The notes: generated by a model from the letters alone, not told the origin. A stretch of 33,431 bases of DNA from Oceanobacillus_B kapialis (GCF_042685265.1 NZ_JBHUMX010000009.1); one strand, 5' to 3'; numbered from the stretch's first letter, positions 6,760 to 14,367 are shown. Translations and numbers: made by a program.

Positions 6760-8019
6760 ATGCGGGAAAATAAAATAACTGTTATTGATACGATTATGGG
6801 AGGCGGAAAGACAACATGGGTTATAGACTACATGAATGCAAGCCCTAAAACTAAGAAGTTTATTTATATTACACCTTACCTAGATGAAGTTAGGCGGGTT
6901 AAAAACAAAGTTACTCATCGGTCGTTTCAAGAGCCAGAGGACAGATACGGATCTAAGATGCGAGATCTTAAACGAATGATAGCTGATGGCGAGGACATAT
7001 GCTCGACTCATTCCTTATTTCAAGCTGCTGACGATGAATTATTGGAGCTATTGACCGACTCTGGATATACTCTCGTGTTAGATGAAGTAATGAGTGTTAT
7101 AGAAACGGCGAATGTTTCACGACAAGATATAAACACGCTAAAGGAAGTCGGTTATATTGAAATCGGGGGAAATCGTGTTAAATGGCTATACGATGAATAT
7201 GCCGAGGGGCGTTTTAATGACATAAAGCAGCTCGCACAAGCAGGAAACTTATTTGTACATCGGGGTAGGTTCATAATATGGGCTTTTCCTGCTAAAATAT
7301 TCGAAGCGTTTAATGAAGTCCTAGTTTTAACATATCTATTTGACGCACAGATACAACGCTATTACTATGATTTACATGGTATCAAATATCAATATAAATC
7401 AGTAAATTATAACGGAGAGAAGTACGAGCTAGCCGACTATGATAAGAAGAAAGAAAACCGCAGCGAAGTTATGAGCTTAATCGATTTATACGAGGGAGCT
7501 CTAAACGATGTTGGGGACCGTAAAAACGCCTTAAGTTCGACATGGTTGCGCAATTCGAGCGATGAAAAGCGAGAAGATCTAAAGAAAAAGCTTTATACTT
7601 TTTTTAATTATCACACTAAAAGTAAGGCGGACGAGGTTTTATGGACTACGATAAAAGAGCTAAGAAGGGACGACAAAAATAAGAAAATAAAAGGAATAAA
7701 TCCCCGAGGCTATTCGAGACAGATTAAGGATGAAAGAGGCGACGAAAACGGTCCGTTTGTATCTCTTAATCTACGGGCTACTAACAAATTTCGACACACT
7801 CGAGCTCTAGCGTATGTATTTAATCGCTATATGAGCCCTATTGAGAGAGCTTTTTTCGAGGACAACGGCGTTAGGGTTAATCAGGACTTGCTAGCGGTAT
7901 CGGACCTTTTACAATGGGTATGGAGGTCGAGAATCAGAGATGGAGAAACGATAAAGCTTTATTTACCGTCTAGTCGTATGCGAAAATTATTAATAGAATG
8001 GGCTAATTATAATATTTAA
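6760..8019 (+). CDS. P-loop NTPase, phage/plasmid superfamily-2 helicase-like
   Basis: 419 aa. The start is rich in helicase features: Walker A GGGKTT (14-19, after TVIDTIM), a strand-helix with YITPYLDEV (motif Ia-like, 36-44), CSTHS (81-85), Walker B LVLDEV (105-110, D108 E109), then WAFPAKIFEAF (motif III-like) and a C-terminal Q385-xx-W388-R389-S-R391 segment (QWVWRSRIR) like motif VI. The spacing is typical of small DEAD-like proteins of phages and plasmids that unwind replication intermediates. It is probably soluble: no signal or membrane span. AAAGGA 12 nt before the ATG is a long but usable spacing. It has its own promoter/operator and a terminator 42 nt after the stop, hence a single-gene unit. 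Codon use matches the element. Exact substrate and partner are unknown; a replication role alongside the 2914-4502 pair is inferred. Confidence 0.68.
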   Translation: MRENKITVIDTIMGGGKTTWVIDYMNASPKTKKFIYITPYLDEVRRVKNKVTHRSFQEPEDRYGSKMRDLKRMIADGEDICSTHSLFQAADDELLELLTDSGYTLVLDEVMSVIETANVSRQDINTLKEVGYIEIGGNRVKWLYDEYAEGRFNDIKQLAQAGNLFVHRGRFIIWAFPAKIFEAFNEVLVLTYLFDAQIQRYYYDLHGIKYQYKSVNYNGEKYELADYDKKKENRSEVMSLIDLYEGALNDVGDRKNALSSTWLRNSSDEKREDLKKKLYTFFNYHTKSKADEVLWTTIKELRRDDKNKKIKGINPRGYSRQIKDERGDENGPFVSLNLRATNKFRHTRALAYVFNRYMSPIERAFFEDNGVRVNQDLLAVSDLLQWVWRSRIRDGETIKLYLPSSRMRKLLIEWANYNI

Positions 8020-8060
8020 ATATTTTTAAGATGAAGGTATTGAAATAAGGTGCATATCAA

Positions 8061-8091
8061 TTGAGGTACAAAAAACGTACCTCTTTCTTTT
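8061..8091 (+). terminator. Terminator of the helicase-like gene
   Basis: GAGGTAC (8063-8069) pairs perfectly with GTACCTC (8077-8083); the loop is A-rich and a tttcttttatt tail follows. Confidence 0.8.
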
Positions 8092-8100
8092 ATTAATCTG

Positions 8101-8129
8101 TTGACATTCTCAATATGTTACATTAACAT
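8101..8129 (+). promoter_or_regulatory. Strong sigma-A promoter before a leader RNA
   Basis: Consensus TTGACA (8101-8106), 17-nt spacer, TAACAT (8124-8129). The expected start is near 8136. The nearest full gene begins at 8459, so either a small RNA or a long leader is made. The transcript would carry nested inverted repeats (AAGGTT 8155-8160 with AACCTT 8192-8197). Confidence 0.55.
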
Positions 8130-8165
8130 TCGTGTGAGGATCATACATAATTAGAAGGTTAACGA

Positions 8166-8210
8166 ATGAGGATGTATTCGACCAATGGGTCAACCTTTGA
8201 GAGGTCATAA
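8166..8210 (+). CDS. Possible 14-residue leader peptide
   Basis: ATG at 8166 with AGAAGG 7 nt upstream, stop at 8208. Encodes MRMYSTNGSTFERS. It sits inside the hairpin-rich 5' part of the transcript from the 8101 promoter. It may be only a by-product of the RNA; nothing else supports it. Confidence 0.25.
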   Translation: MRMYSTNGSTFERS

Positions 8211-8458
8211 GAGAAGAAAGCAAAAATACTTAATGTCTACACTTAGACGAATACAGGCTCACCGCCCAGGGTTCGAGTGTACTGCTTCTCGGAGTAATCT
8301 TTACAAAAAATGTTCGGATTTTATTTAATGGAATTATTAGTGAAGTTTATGAGTCTCTTATTCTATCATTGCAATGTACTTTATTAAAAACATTAAAATT
8401 AGCTTGTTATTATTTTATTTCTTTTATTGTATAAGTAGTGTTTTGAAAGGAAAATGAT

Positions 8459-9169
8459 ATGGATTTCTTAACAAATAATTGGTTTATAAGTATTATTGGT
8501 GGATTAATAGTAACTGGTTTTGCTGCGGCTGTTAAAACTATTAGAGAAAGAAAGTATTACAGAATGAGACAACAACAAGCTAAAAGTGAATTATTTAATG
8601 ATATAATGTCTTTTATTGCAAACGATCCACTACCTGATTACTTTGTTTATGGTGCTATCTATAATAATATTTCTAGAAAGCATAATATTAAACAATCAGA
8701 TATGCCCTCAATGGATGAAGTTATTGAAGAAATGATACATAAAATTATGATAAGTCCATTCTTGCCCTATAATGACAAGATCGAATATGCAGATAATCTG
8801 AAATATCTAAAAGATAAGATAGGAAACGGAATGGATGATGGTGACGGCAAGGGAGAAAATAATAGGTTATTTACTTTAGCAAATCTATTGCTTTATATAG
8901 TGACAGTATTGATTATTTTGGCTCTAGATTACGTCATTCCTCAGATCAAAGATTTTAGTATTAAGTTAAACGCTGAAAGTGATATATTAACTTTATTTTT
9001 CATTTTGCTTTTGACTATTATTTCTATTGCTTTTTTACGATTTTATTTTAATTACATTATTAATAATAATATATTAGAAGTAGTGGCAACAACTGTATAT
9101 AATAGTGTGAAAGAAGTCGCAGAAGTTATGATGAGAACTATAAAAAATATATTTAGATTTAAAAAATAA
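8459..9169 (+). CDS. Membrane protein of unknown function
   Basis: 236 aa. One N-terminal membrane span (about 7-26, with no cleavage site, so probably a signal anchor), a soluble charged middle (about 30-130) and two close C-terminal spans (about 134-160 and 178-203), then a short basic tail. No family recognised. AAAGG about 8 nt before the ATG. It has a weak TTGTTA/TTGTAT-like promoter just upstream and its own terminator, so it is a one-gene unit. Base composition is clearly more AT-rich and lacks the CGA-rich codon style of the genes on either side, which suggests a later insertion into the element, such as an accessory (moron-type) gene. Membrane proteins of this kind are sometimes effectors of phage exclusion, but nothing here shows that. 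Confidence 0.6.
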   Translation: MDFLTNNWFISIIGGLIVTGFAAAVKTIRERKYYRMRQQQAKSELFNDIMSFIANDPLPDYFVYGAIYNNISRKHNIKQSDMPSMDEVIEEMIHKIMISPFLPYNDKIEYADNLKYLKDKIGNGMDDGDGKGENNRLFTLANLLLYIVTVLIILALDYVIPQIKDFSIKLNAESDILTLFFILLLTIISIAFLRFYFNYIINNNILEVVATTVYNSVKEVAEVMMRTIKNIFRFKK

Positions 9170-9187
9170 TAATAGTGATAATAGTTT

Positions 9188-9216
9188 AACTTGGAGATTT
9201 TCTTCAAGTTTTTTTG
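9188..9216 (+). terminator. Terminator of the membrane-protein gene
   Basis: AACTTGGAGA pairs with TCTTCAAGTT over 10 bp (one G-T) across a TTT loop, followed by a T-run. Confidence 0.85.
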
Positions 9217-9504
9217 TTGTTTCCAAGAGTAATAATAATAATTTACCAAAGAATTGATGCCTTTGGCTTATGTAATTATGAGATAAAAGAAGTATTAAAA
9301 AGTTAACCAAGGAAGGTCCTGTAAACAAAAAGTAAAAAGTTATACAAAACACTACAATTTTGTATGTATTAGACGTACTTATAGTTGAAGGGCGTAATCC
9401 ACTACTATAAATCCAATTGTTACGCCTTTAACTCCCATGTACGCTTTCATAAGAAAATCAAGATAGAAAGCTTATTAGGTCTCTCAAAATAATTAACCAA
9501 ATTG
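9217..9504. other. Intergenic stretch with one inverted repeat
   Basis: No gene seen. GGCGTAA (9391-9397) and TTACGCC (9420-9426) form a 7-bp stem with a long loop, flanked by AAG and TTT. It might end a transcript from either side. Composition changes back to the element style from about 9480. Confidence 0.3.
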
Positions 9505-9590
9505 TAGCGACGGTAATCCGAAACGAAAGAGAGGCGAATCGACCTCCTTTCCTCCGTTCTTAGGCTTTGCCCTCATTTCTGCCGTCGCTA
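9505..9590 (+). ncRNA. Candidate structured 5' leader RNA
   Basis: The ends of this 86-nt segment pair perfectly over 9 bp: TAGCGACGG (9505-9513) with CCGTCGCTA (9582-9590). Inside are GAGG/CCTC (9531-9534 with 9542-9545) and a small GGC-TTT-GCC hairpin, giving a closed multi-branch shape. It lies about 190 nt upstream of a Cro-type gene, with a terminator-like hairpin in between. This is the layout of an attenuating leader or riboswitch. It matches no class that I know. Promoter not identified. Confidence 0.4.
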
Positions 9591-9678
9591 TTTAAATATA
9601 GATATTGCGTAGGATATACGGTAATCTTGCCGATTTCTTACGAACCACAGAAAATTTCTCTTTCTTGTGAGGCATGGC

Positions 9679-9711
9679 TCGGAGTTCATCAAAGCTCTCC
9701 GAACCTTTTTT
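9679..9711 (+). terminator. Terminator-like hairpin upstream of the Cro-type gene
   Basis: TCGGAG (9679-9684) pairs with CTCCGA (9697-9702), followed by acctttttta. The left arm also contains CGGAG, which can pair with CTCCG at about 9552-9556 in the structured segment upstream, so an antiterminator form is possible. It stands 66 nt before the ATG at 9777. Confidence 0.5.
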
Positions 9712-9776
9712 ATTACACCGAAGTTCTAGGGAGTTATAAATTCCTAATCAGCTACGAAGAAGGAGGGAGCGATAAC

Positions 9777-9998
9777 ATGGAACCAATGCACTATACAACC
9801 TTTCGCAAAGTACGATTAAGACTGCGGTTAACACAAATGCAATATGCGGAACTATTAGAGATATCTCATTCTTACGTACAGAAACTCGAGGACAACAGTA
9901 GACGCATTACTCCTAATGTAGTTACTCGAGTATTAAACCACACGGGTTTTACGGAAAAGGAAATTAAGCGAATGGATAACGGCTCCATTTACTTATAG
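9777..9998 (+). CDS. Small Cro/CI-type (XRE) DNA-binding regulator
   Basis: 73 aa from the ATG at 9777, chosen because AGGAGGG lies 9 nt upstream; the frame stays open further up, but over structured leader sequence. The protein is a single helix-turn-helix domain: FRKVRLRLRLTQMQYAELL, recognition helix SHSYVQKLED, then ITPNVVTRVLNHTGF. Such lone domains act as phage or plasmid repressors or Cro-like switches. It precedes two phage-like genes read in the same direction (10039, 10857). A natural target would be an inverted repeat such as the one at 6714-6735, but that is a guess. A hairpin leader and terminator upstream suggest control at the RNA level. Confidence 0.75.
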   Translation: MEPMHYTTFRKVRLRLRLTQMQYAELLEISHSYVQKLEDNSRRITPNVVTRVLNHTGFTEKEIKRMDNGSIYL

Positions 9999-10038
9999 GA
10001 GCCAACAAAAACACTAACGAAAAGGAGACCTACCAATT

Positions 10039-10767
10039 ATGGAACTAACAAACTTAAATAAGTACGTCCACAAGGCACAAACAATTAGAGGCGAAACTAC
10101 GAGCCTAGCGAAGGATATGCTGAACGAATATCGACAAGCTGCGTCCAATATTAACACTGACCTATACTTAAGCATAGAAGGTAAGCGACAAGAAATCTTT
10201 AAACTTAAAAGTGTTTACGAGCGTAAGATATTAAAACTAGCAAAAGCCCTACGCAAAGAGGATCGAGAGGCTTTAACTAATGCGCAAAAAGAGTCCCAAA
10301 AGATACTAACCGACGCACTACCCGATGTAGACGTTCAAAAACGCAAGTTATTTGAGCAGAAGGCGGACGTGTTACAAGCTAGAGCGTTATTCTCTACTAA
10401 CTTGAAAGATGCGGTGGAGGCACTACGAGAGCTCGTAAGTATAGCAGACGAGCCAGCACTTGCAAACGAGATTAAGCCGAAGATATTAGAGGTATCGCAG
10501 AGATTAATCGCATCGGCTAACCCTAATGAGCTAATCGGTCTTAAAAACGAGCTAGGCAGCTTGTATAACGAGGTAAGTAATAAAGCATTACCCGAGGGAG
10601 CCGCTAGGGCTAAAGGGACGTTAGATGCGGTAGAGAGTCTCGACAGGACTCCGATTTTCAGTGATTTAGTTAAGCGGTCAATGATGGAGATTACGCCTTT
10701 AACTTCTACCTACATTAACAACCCCGACGCATACTACGAGAAACACGGCGGGGAGAATAACGAGTAA
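10039..10767 (+). CDS. Alpha-helical phage-like protein of unknown function
   Basis: 242 aa, almost wholly helical and highly charged, with no membrane span or signal. Long helices with coiled-coil tendency run through residues 40-90 and 105-180 (KRQEIFKLKSVYERKILKLAKAL and following segments). AAGGAGA lies 11 nt before the ATG; the previous gene ends 40 nt upstream, so the two are probably co-transcribed. A terminator follows. Size and helical content would fit a phage structural or scaffold-type protein or an accessory replication factor, but I do not recognise the family. Codons carry the element's CGA/GAG-rich style. Confidence 0.6.
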   Translation: MELTNLNKYVHKAQTIRGETTSLAKDMLNEYRQAASNINTDLYLSIEGKRQEIFKLKSVYERKILKLAKALRKEDREALTNAQKESQKILTDALPDVDVQKRKLFEQKADVLQARALFSTNLKDAVEALRELVSIADEPALANEIKPKILEVSQRLIASANPNELIGLKNELGSLYNEVSNKALPEGAARAKGTLDAVESLDRTPIFSDLVKRSMMEITPLTSTYINNPDAYYEKHGGENNE

Positions 10768-10774
10768 AACTATG

Positions 10775-10812
10775 CGGAGCTTTTCGACTTAACGGTCAGA
10801 GGCTCCTTTTTT
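10775..10812 (+). terminator. Terminator after the helical phage-like gene
   Basis: GGAGC (10776-10780) pairs with GCTCC (10802-10806), with an inner GAC/GTC pairing, then six T. Confidence 0.7.
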
Positions 10813-10856
10813 ATTTATATCCAAAAACGAAAACAAACAGAGGAGAGAGTTAAATC

Positions 10857-11160
10857 ATGACAGCATTATTTGAGTTAAGACAGTTTCCAGAGTTAGAGAT
10901 AAGACCTAAGAAAGCAATTAAGAGGGACCAACCGAGATTATTAAGCGGTTCTGAGGTCGTCACTATCCGAAAGACTTACGACAGAGGCGACTACACTATG
11001 CGGGAGTTAGCGGAGCACTACGGCGTAGCCGAGACTCTTATCGGTAAGATTATTCGAGGAGAAATCTACGCAGATGCAGGCGGTCCGATTAACCGAGTCA
11101 ATATAAAACACAACCGAAACGGAGGCTATCATAAGAGCAGGCACGTAAGCCCCGAGATTA
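10857..11160 (+). pseudogene. Phage-like helix-turn-helix gene cut by an IS21 fragment
   Basis: The frame starts at ATG 10857 (AGAGGAGAG upstream) and has about 100 native residues: a basic N-terminal segment and a helix-turn-helix (about 33-72, VVTIRKTYDRGDYTMRELAEHYGVAETLIGKII), followed by a Gly/Asn/Lys-rich part. From about 11155-11165 onward the frame runs antisense through a transposase fragment, so the last roughly 60 residues (to 11351) are not native. The junction marks the right edge of element-type DNA. Homing-type or terminase-small-subunit-like DNA-binding proteins have similar HTH repeats; the missing C-terminus prevents a firmer call. Confidence 0.6.
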
Positions 11161-11611
11161 AGACTCATAACCAAACAGTGAATGTCTTTCGCTTTCCCAT
11201 CCTGAATGACTTCCGTCGTTTCAGCTGGAGGATGGGTCAATCGGTCAAATTCCTCTTTGAATGTCTCTCCATCTTCCATAAGTTTTTCCCGCCACTCTGC
11301 AATATAGTTACAGACAGTTCGGTAAGATCCCGGGAAATTGAGATTCTTTAACTGTTGATAAATAATTTTGTTATTACGTCGTAATTTCTTTTTTAAGGCG
11401 TAATTTCCAACAACCAATCAGAAACAATCTCCCCCCCATTTTCCCTCGTATACATCATTCCGCCCTTTTTAGAAAGGTTTTCCGAGGGAAGGTGGTCCTC
11501 ATCAGCATATTTCTTAACCGTTTCCCAGCTGAATCCTGTTCTTCTTGATATTTCATTGATTGATAATGATTTCTCATTTCTCATTTTTTTGATATGATTA
11601 ACTTCAGGCAT
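11155..11611 (-). pseudogene. IS21-family IstA transposase fragment, frameshifted
   Basis: Reads from ATG 11611 leftward. The N-terminal HTH (MPEVNHIKKMRNEKSLSINE... ISRRTGFSWETVKKYAD) is followed by WLLE, then a one-base deletion near 11405 that moves into the frame NYALKKKLRRNNKIIYQQL, SYRTVCNYIAEWREKL and RLTHPPAE. The expected QVDFG motif with the first catalytic Asp is missing after HPPAE, and the frame resumes with EVIQDGKAKDIHCLVMSL before the sequence stops abruptly at about 11155. Thus there is one frameshift, one internal deletion and a 3' truncation. It belongs to a different IS21 subgroup from the complete copy at 18936-21315. No terminal repeat is visible. Confidence 0.8.
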
Positions 11612-11971
11612 TGCAGCATCCTTTCAATCCCTCCACCATTAATTGATTCGTCATCATTAACGGTAGGGCTTTTTGATTGGGCTGGCAAGCCTTTTTTCTT
11701 TGCTTTAGAAGTATTGCAGGGTTCTAAGATTTTCTTTGCAATTCTCACTATTTTTATTTTGCACTATACAGAAGAAGAATTAAAACAATGGGAAATTGAA
11801 GAAATAGAGTTGTTTTTATATTTAATACCTATCCGTGATATATATCGTTTCACCCAAGGATTTTCGACATCTGGATTTTATAAGAAATATGTAGAAATGG
11901 CTCATTCCCATTATGCATTAAATAAGAGAAACATTATGAAGTTAATAAAATACCCAAAGAAATATTATTGA
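11594..11971 (+). CDS. Uncharacterised protein, possibly 5'-truncated
   Basis: Open frame of 125 codons. The first part overlaps the promoter side of the IS21 fragment and looks non-coding. The part after about residue 55 (from the TTG at 11759) reads like a real acidic-then-basic helical protein: TEEELKQWEIEEIELFLYLIPI, then FYKKYVEMAHSHYALNKRN. No ribosome site precedes a convincing start, so the original 5' end may have been lost with the IS21 insertion. Its stop overlaps the ribosome site of the next gene (GAGGG at 11970), so the two form an operon. Function unknown. Confidence 0.35.
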   Translation: MINFRHCSILSIPPPLIDSSSLTVGLFDWAGKPFFFALEVLQGSKIFFAILTIFILHYTEEELKQWEIEEIELFLYLIPIRDIYRFTQGFSTSGFYKKYVEMAHSHYALNKRNIMKLIKYPKKYY

Positions 11972-11983
11972 GGGACCCTAGTA

Positions 11984-12321
11984 GTGAGTAAGAAATACAG
12001 ATTAAATAGATTTATTTTAGAAGTGGAAGCTGAGTTAAGGAAGAATAGTTTTGATAATATTTTTATGAAAATCAGTATTTGGTTGAGCATAACAATGTAT
12101 GTCCGTTATGCAAAAAAAACATAAAAACAAATTATAAAAATGCATTTTCAGGTATTGGTTTGGTCGGCTTAATTTACGTAGAAAAAGAAAAAGTAGCTCT
12201 ATCTTATGTTTTATGTAATACATGTAGTAAAAATTTTCTTAATGGTAATCAGCTAGGTAAGGAGGAAATCAAGTATAGAATATCTACTCATGTACTCGAT
12301 ACTATAAGACAAGTTAAATAA
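11984..12321 (+). pseudogene. Zinc-ribbon protein split by a one-base frameshift
   Basis: GTG start at 11984 with GAGGG 9 nt upstream. The first 28 codons read MSKKYRLNRF... NIFMK. Near 12066-12071 an A-run is one base short. Adding one A would restore MKNQYLVEHNNVCPLCKKN, which runs on to the stop at 12321 as a single protein of about 112 residues. Two Cys pairs (CPLC near residue 39 and CNTC near residue 77) form a likely zinc ribbon. The second half alone is open from TTG 12079. The break may be a true mutation, a sequencing error in the A-run, or programmed slippage. Function unknown; the small size and operon with 11594-11971 suggest an accessory regulatory or mobile-element protein. Confidence 0.6.
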
Positions 12322-12359
12322 GTAAGTTACATTTGCTACGGCTTATTTATTGGTGATGA

Positions 12360-12387
12360 TTGACGTCTATAGCTAAAAATATAACAT
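12360..12387 (+). promoter_or_regulatory. Sigma-A promoter
   Basis: TTGACG (12360-12365), 16-nt spacer, TAACAT (12382-12387), 49 nt before the ATG at 12436, with GGGAGGGAG in between. Confidence 0.45.
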
Positions 12388-12435
12388 ATACCAAGATAAA
12401 AATGTATACACCTAATAACGGGAGGGAGAACTATA

Positions 12436-12732
12436 ATGGCACTAATTGATAAATTTACTGAAGAGGAACTGTTGGAGTATAAAAAACTGAAAGATAGAAT
12501 GTTAGCTGCATATACCACGAAGGAGATTAAGTATTATGATAAGAAGATACATGATATTTTTGATAATGTAGAATATCGAAGTGAAATTGAAAATGCCGTC
12601 GAGACTGGAAGAGTTGAAATCATTATGAGTTTATTGAGGAATGGAATGTCAATCGAGCAAGTGGTTAAGCATACATCTTTTAATATTAAATATATTGAGG
12701 ATATAAAAAGGAGTTTACATGGAGAAGAATAA
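12436..12732 (+). CDS. Small helical protein with possible C-terminal HTH
   Basis: 98 aa, strongly charged, all helical, no signal or membrane span. The C-terminal third (IEIIMSLLRNGMSIEQVVKHTSFNIKYIEDIKRSL) has the shape of the short HTH-like tail found at the end of Rpn/PD-(D/E)XK transposase-type proteins, where the motif reads roughly LL..G.S.E.I...T. The catalytic part of such a protein is absent here. So it may be a stand-alone relative or a surviving 3' piece. A strong ribosome site (GGGAGGGAG) and a promoter upstream suggest that it is expressed. Function unknown. Confidence 0.6.
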   Translation: MALIDKFTEEELLEYKKLKDRMLAAYTTKEIKYYDKKIHDIFDNVEYRSEIENAVETGRVEIIMSLLRNGMSIEQVVKHTSFNIKYIEDIKRSLHGEE

Positions 12733-13325
12733 AGAAATGAATGCTTTTACTATGTAATAATAAAGGATATTGAAAATCTAAGTGCTTTTTAACAATCTAC
12801 CAATAAATACAATATTAAAGCAGGTTCGTTCTTCATGGTACTTAGCTATTAGTAAGATCTAACTTGCTAGAGATCTGTGCATGTTCTTCAAGATATGCAT
12901 TAAGGGGATTTGGAGGATAGTTTACACTATTGCTCTTAATCTAGTTTTTGACACTGCTTTTCCTCGTTAAGTGAATTATTAGAATGATAAAAAAACCTTC
13001 ATGATCAAGTTCTTTTTATTCAAACAGGCACTGGAATTGACATGTAATGAAGGCAGATGTCCACGCTGTGGAAAATGCTATCCGGTTTAACTCCATGCCA
13101 GGCATTGAAAAAGCCCTCCTGAACAGTATTTGGCAAATATAAAAGTAAATGTTAAAGTCGTTGTACCATTTGAACGGAAAAAGTTAGATATGGAAAGCAT
13201 TTATAAATAAATTTCCTTATACCTGGAAGCCTATAGGTGATGAAAATCATTTAATTTACATGATGGTTGATGCAGTAGAAGTGGACTATTAACCATTACG
13301 CTAATAAGGTTTTTCTCCACCCAAA
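12733..13325. pseudogene. Decayed coding remnants on both strands
   Basis: No intact gene. On the plus strand, around 13035-13090, a Cys-rich tail LTCNEGRCPRCGKCYPV ends at a TAA and looks like the end of a zinc-binding protein. Further on, VKVVVPFERKKLDMES and, in another frame, FPYTWKPIGDENHLIYMMVDAVEVDY (end near 13290) read as parts of one frameshifted protein. On the minus strand, around 12850-12930, YPPNPLNAYLEEHAQISSKL is a short coding-like tail. No family recognised. The stretch is degraded genes, not regulatory DNA. Confidence 0.4.
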
Positions 13326-13326
13326 G

Positions 13327-13359
13327 CAGGACAAGGCTGGACCCCTAGTCCTGTTTTTT
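13327..13359 (+). terminator. Terminator after the decayed genes
   Basis: CAGGAC (13327-13332) pairs with GTCCTG (13348-13353), followed by six T. It probably ended the transcript of the now-broken plus-strand gene. Confidence 0.75.
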
Positions 13360-13685
13360 GGTAGATTATTAATGGGGGAAATAAACTTTCCAAGTTGAGA
13401 GAGTGTACGGATATTACTATGCGAATTTGTTTTCTATTGGTAAAATGAAAATATACGAATGGGAGGTTGTTCTACACCCCGATCACCTGACACCTGAGAT
13501 ATCTACTTAACTGAACTTGTCTTAAGGGTTTTCTTCCTATAACCAATTCACCCGCTCTCTGTGTCCTAATTCTTCTAAGGACTGTATAGGGACAATTAAA
13601 TTGGTACAATTTTATATTTGATAAATTATAAAAAAGGAGTATGCGCTACAGCACCCGTTAAATTTAGAATGAGGGGATATGATGA
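13360..13685. other. Intergenic region upstream of a sigma-factor gene
   Basis: No gene seen. The last 90 nt are very AT-rich (ttggtacaattttatatttg near 13601) and could hold a sigma-A type promoter, but spacing is not convincing. I find no AAC...CGT(A/C) pair of ECF type here. Confidence 0.3.
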
Positions 13686-14234
13686 TTGATGGGGAAGATA
13701 TTCAATAAAGAAGGGATCAGTGAATCGGAATACCAAGTAATTTATAATATGTTCTATAATAGGATTTATAGAAGAGCTTTTTACATAATTCAAGACAATT
13801 TCTTGGCTCAAGATGCCACACAAGATACCTTCTTGACAGGTTTTGTAAACCTCGAATCAGTTAAAAACAAGGACCGAATGGGTGAATGGTTAACTACAAT
13901 TGTGACTAGGAAGGCTATTGACATTATCCGCAAACAAAGGGCTTGGAATGGGGTCCCCACAAAAAACGAATATCTCGAAATTGCAACAGATACTACAATT
14001 ATGACCATCGAAAATATCGTTGAAAACAAATTATTAAGTGAGGAACTTATGAATCAACTCAGTGGTTTGAGAGATAATCACAGGGAAATATTAATTTTAA
14101 AATACATACATGGATTAAAGGATAAGGAGATATCTAAACAACTTCGCATAAAAGAGGGGACTGTGAAGTCAAAAATTTTCCGCGCGAAAAAAGCACTACG
14201 GACGAAGGTCGTCAAACATTATATCACCCTATAA
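13686..14234 (+). CDS. ECF-type RNA polymerase sigma factor without adjacent anti-sigma
   Basis: 182 aa from TTG 13686 (GAGGGG 9 nt upstream; ATG 13689 is the alternative). Region 2 spans about 16-85 (YNRIYRRAFYIIQDNFLAQDATQDTFLTGF... RMGEWLTTIVTRKAIDIIRKQR). Region 4 spans about 118-170 (MNQLSGLRDNHREILILKYIHGLKDKEISKQLRIKEGTVKSKIFRAKKAL), with the helix-turn-helix that contacts the -35 box. It redirects RNA polymerase to a small regulon, normally in response to envelope or stress signals. No anti-sigma gene follows: the next gene is convergent. It is therefore an orphan or is controlled from elsewhere. Its closest candidate target in the window is the ECF-like promoter at 14970-14996, though the sigma at 16100 is an equally good candidate. 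Confidence 0.85.
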   Translation: MMGKIFNKEGISESEYQVIYNMFYNRIYRRAFYIIQDNFLAQDATQDTFLTGFVNLESVKNKDRMGEWLTTIVTRKAIDIIRKQRAWNGVPTKNEYLEIATDTTIMTIENIVENKLLSEELMNQLSGLRDNHREILILKYIHGLKDKEISKQLRIKEGTVKSKIFRAKKALRTKVVKHYITL

Positions 14235-14367
14235 TTTTCTTAATTTTCAGTCATATGCTGTTTTCCCATCTTTTTAGGGAGATAAAGGGTCGGTCAAAGA
14301 GTTCCTAATCTCATTTTTAGCCGACCACAATAACTCCCTCGAGATTAATTTAAAAGGTAAATTAGGG

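Noticed and set aside
8255..8300. Word ccagggttcgagt like a tRNA T-arm, possible attachment remnant
   Set aside because: The expected stem partner is missing, and it does not match the 3' end of tRNA-Leu.
9567..9776. Upstream extension of the Cro-type gene
   Set aside because: No ribosome site, content is non-coding, and the region folds as a leader with a terminator; ATG 9777 has AGGAGGG.
14288..14326. GGTCGG/CCGACC repeat between convergent genes as a terminator
   Set aside because: 27-nt loop and no T-run on either strand; too weak to list as a terminator.
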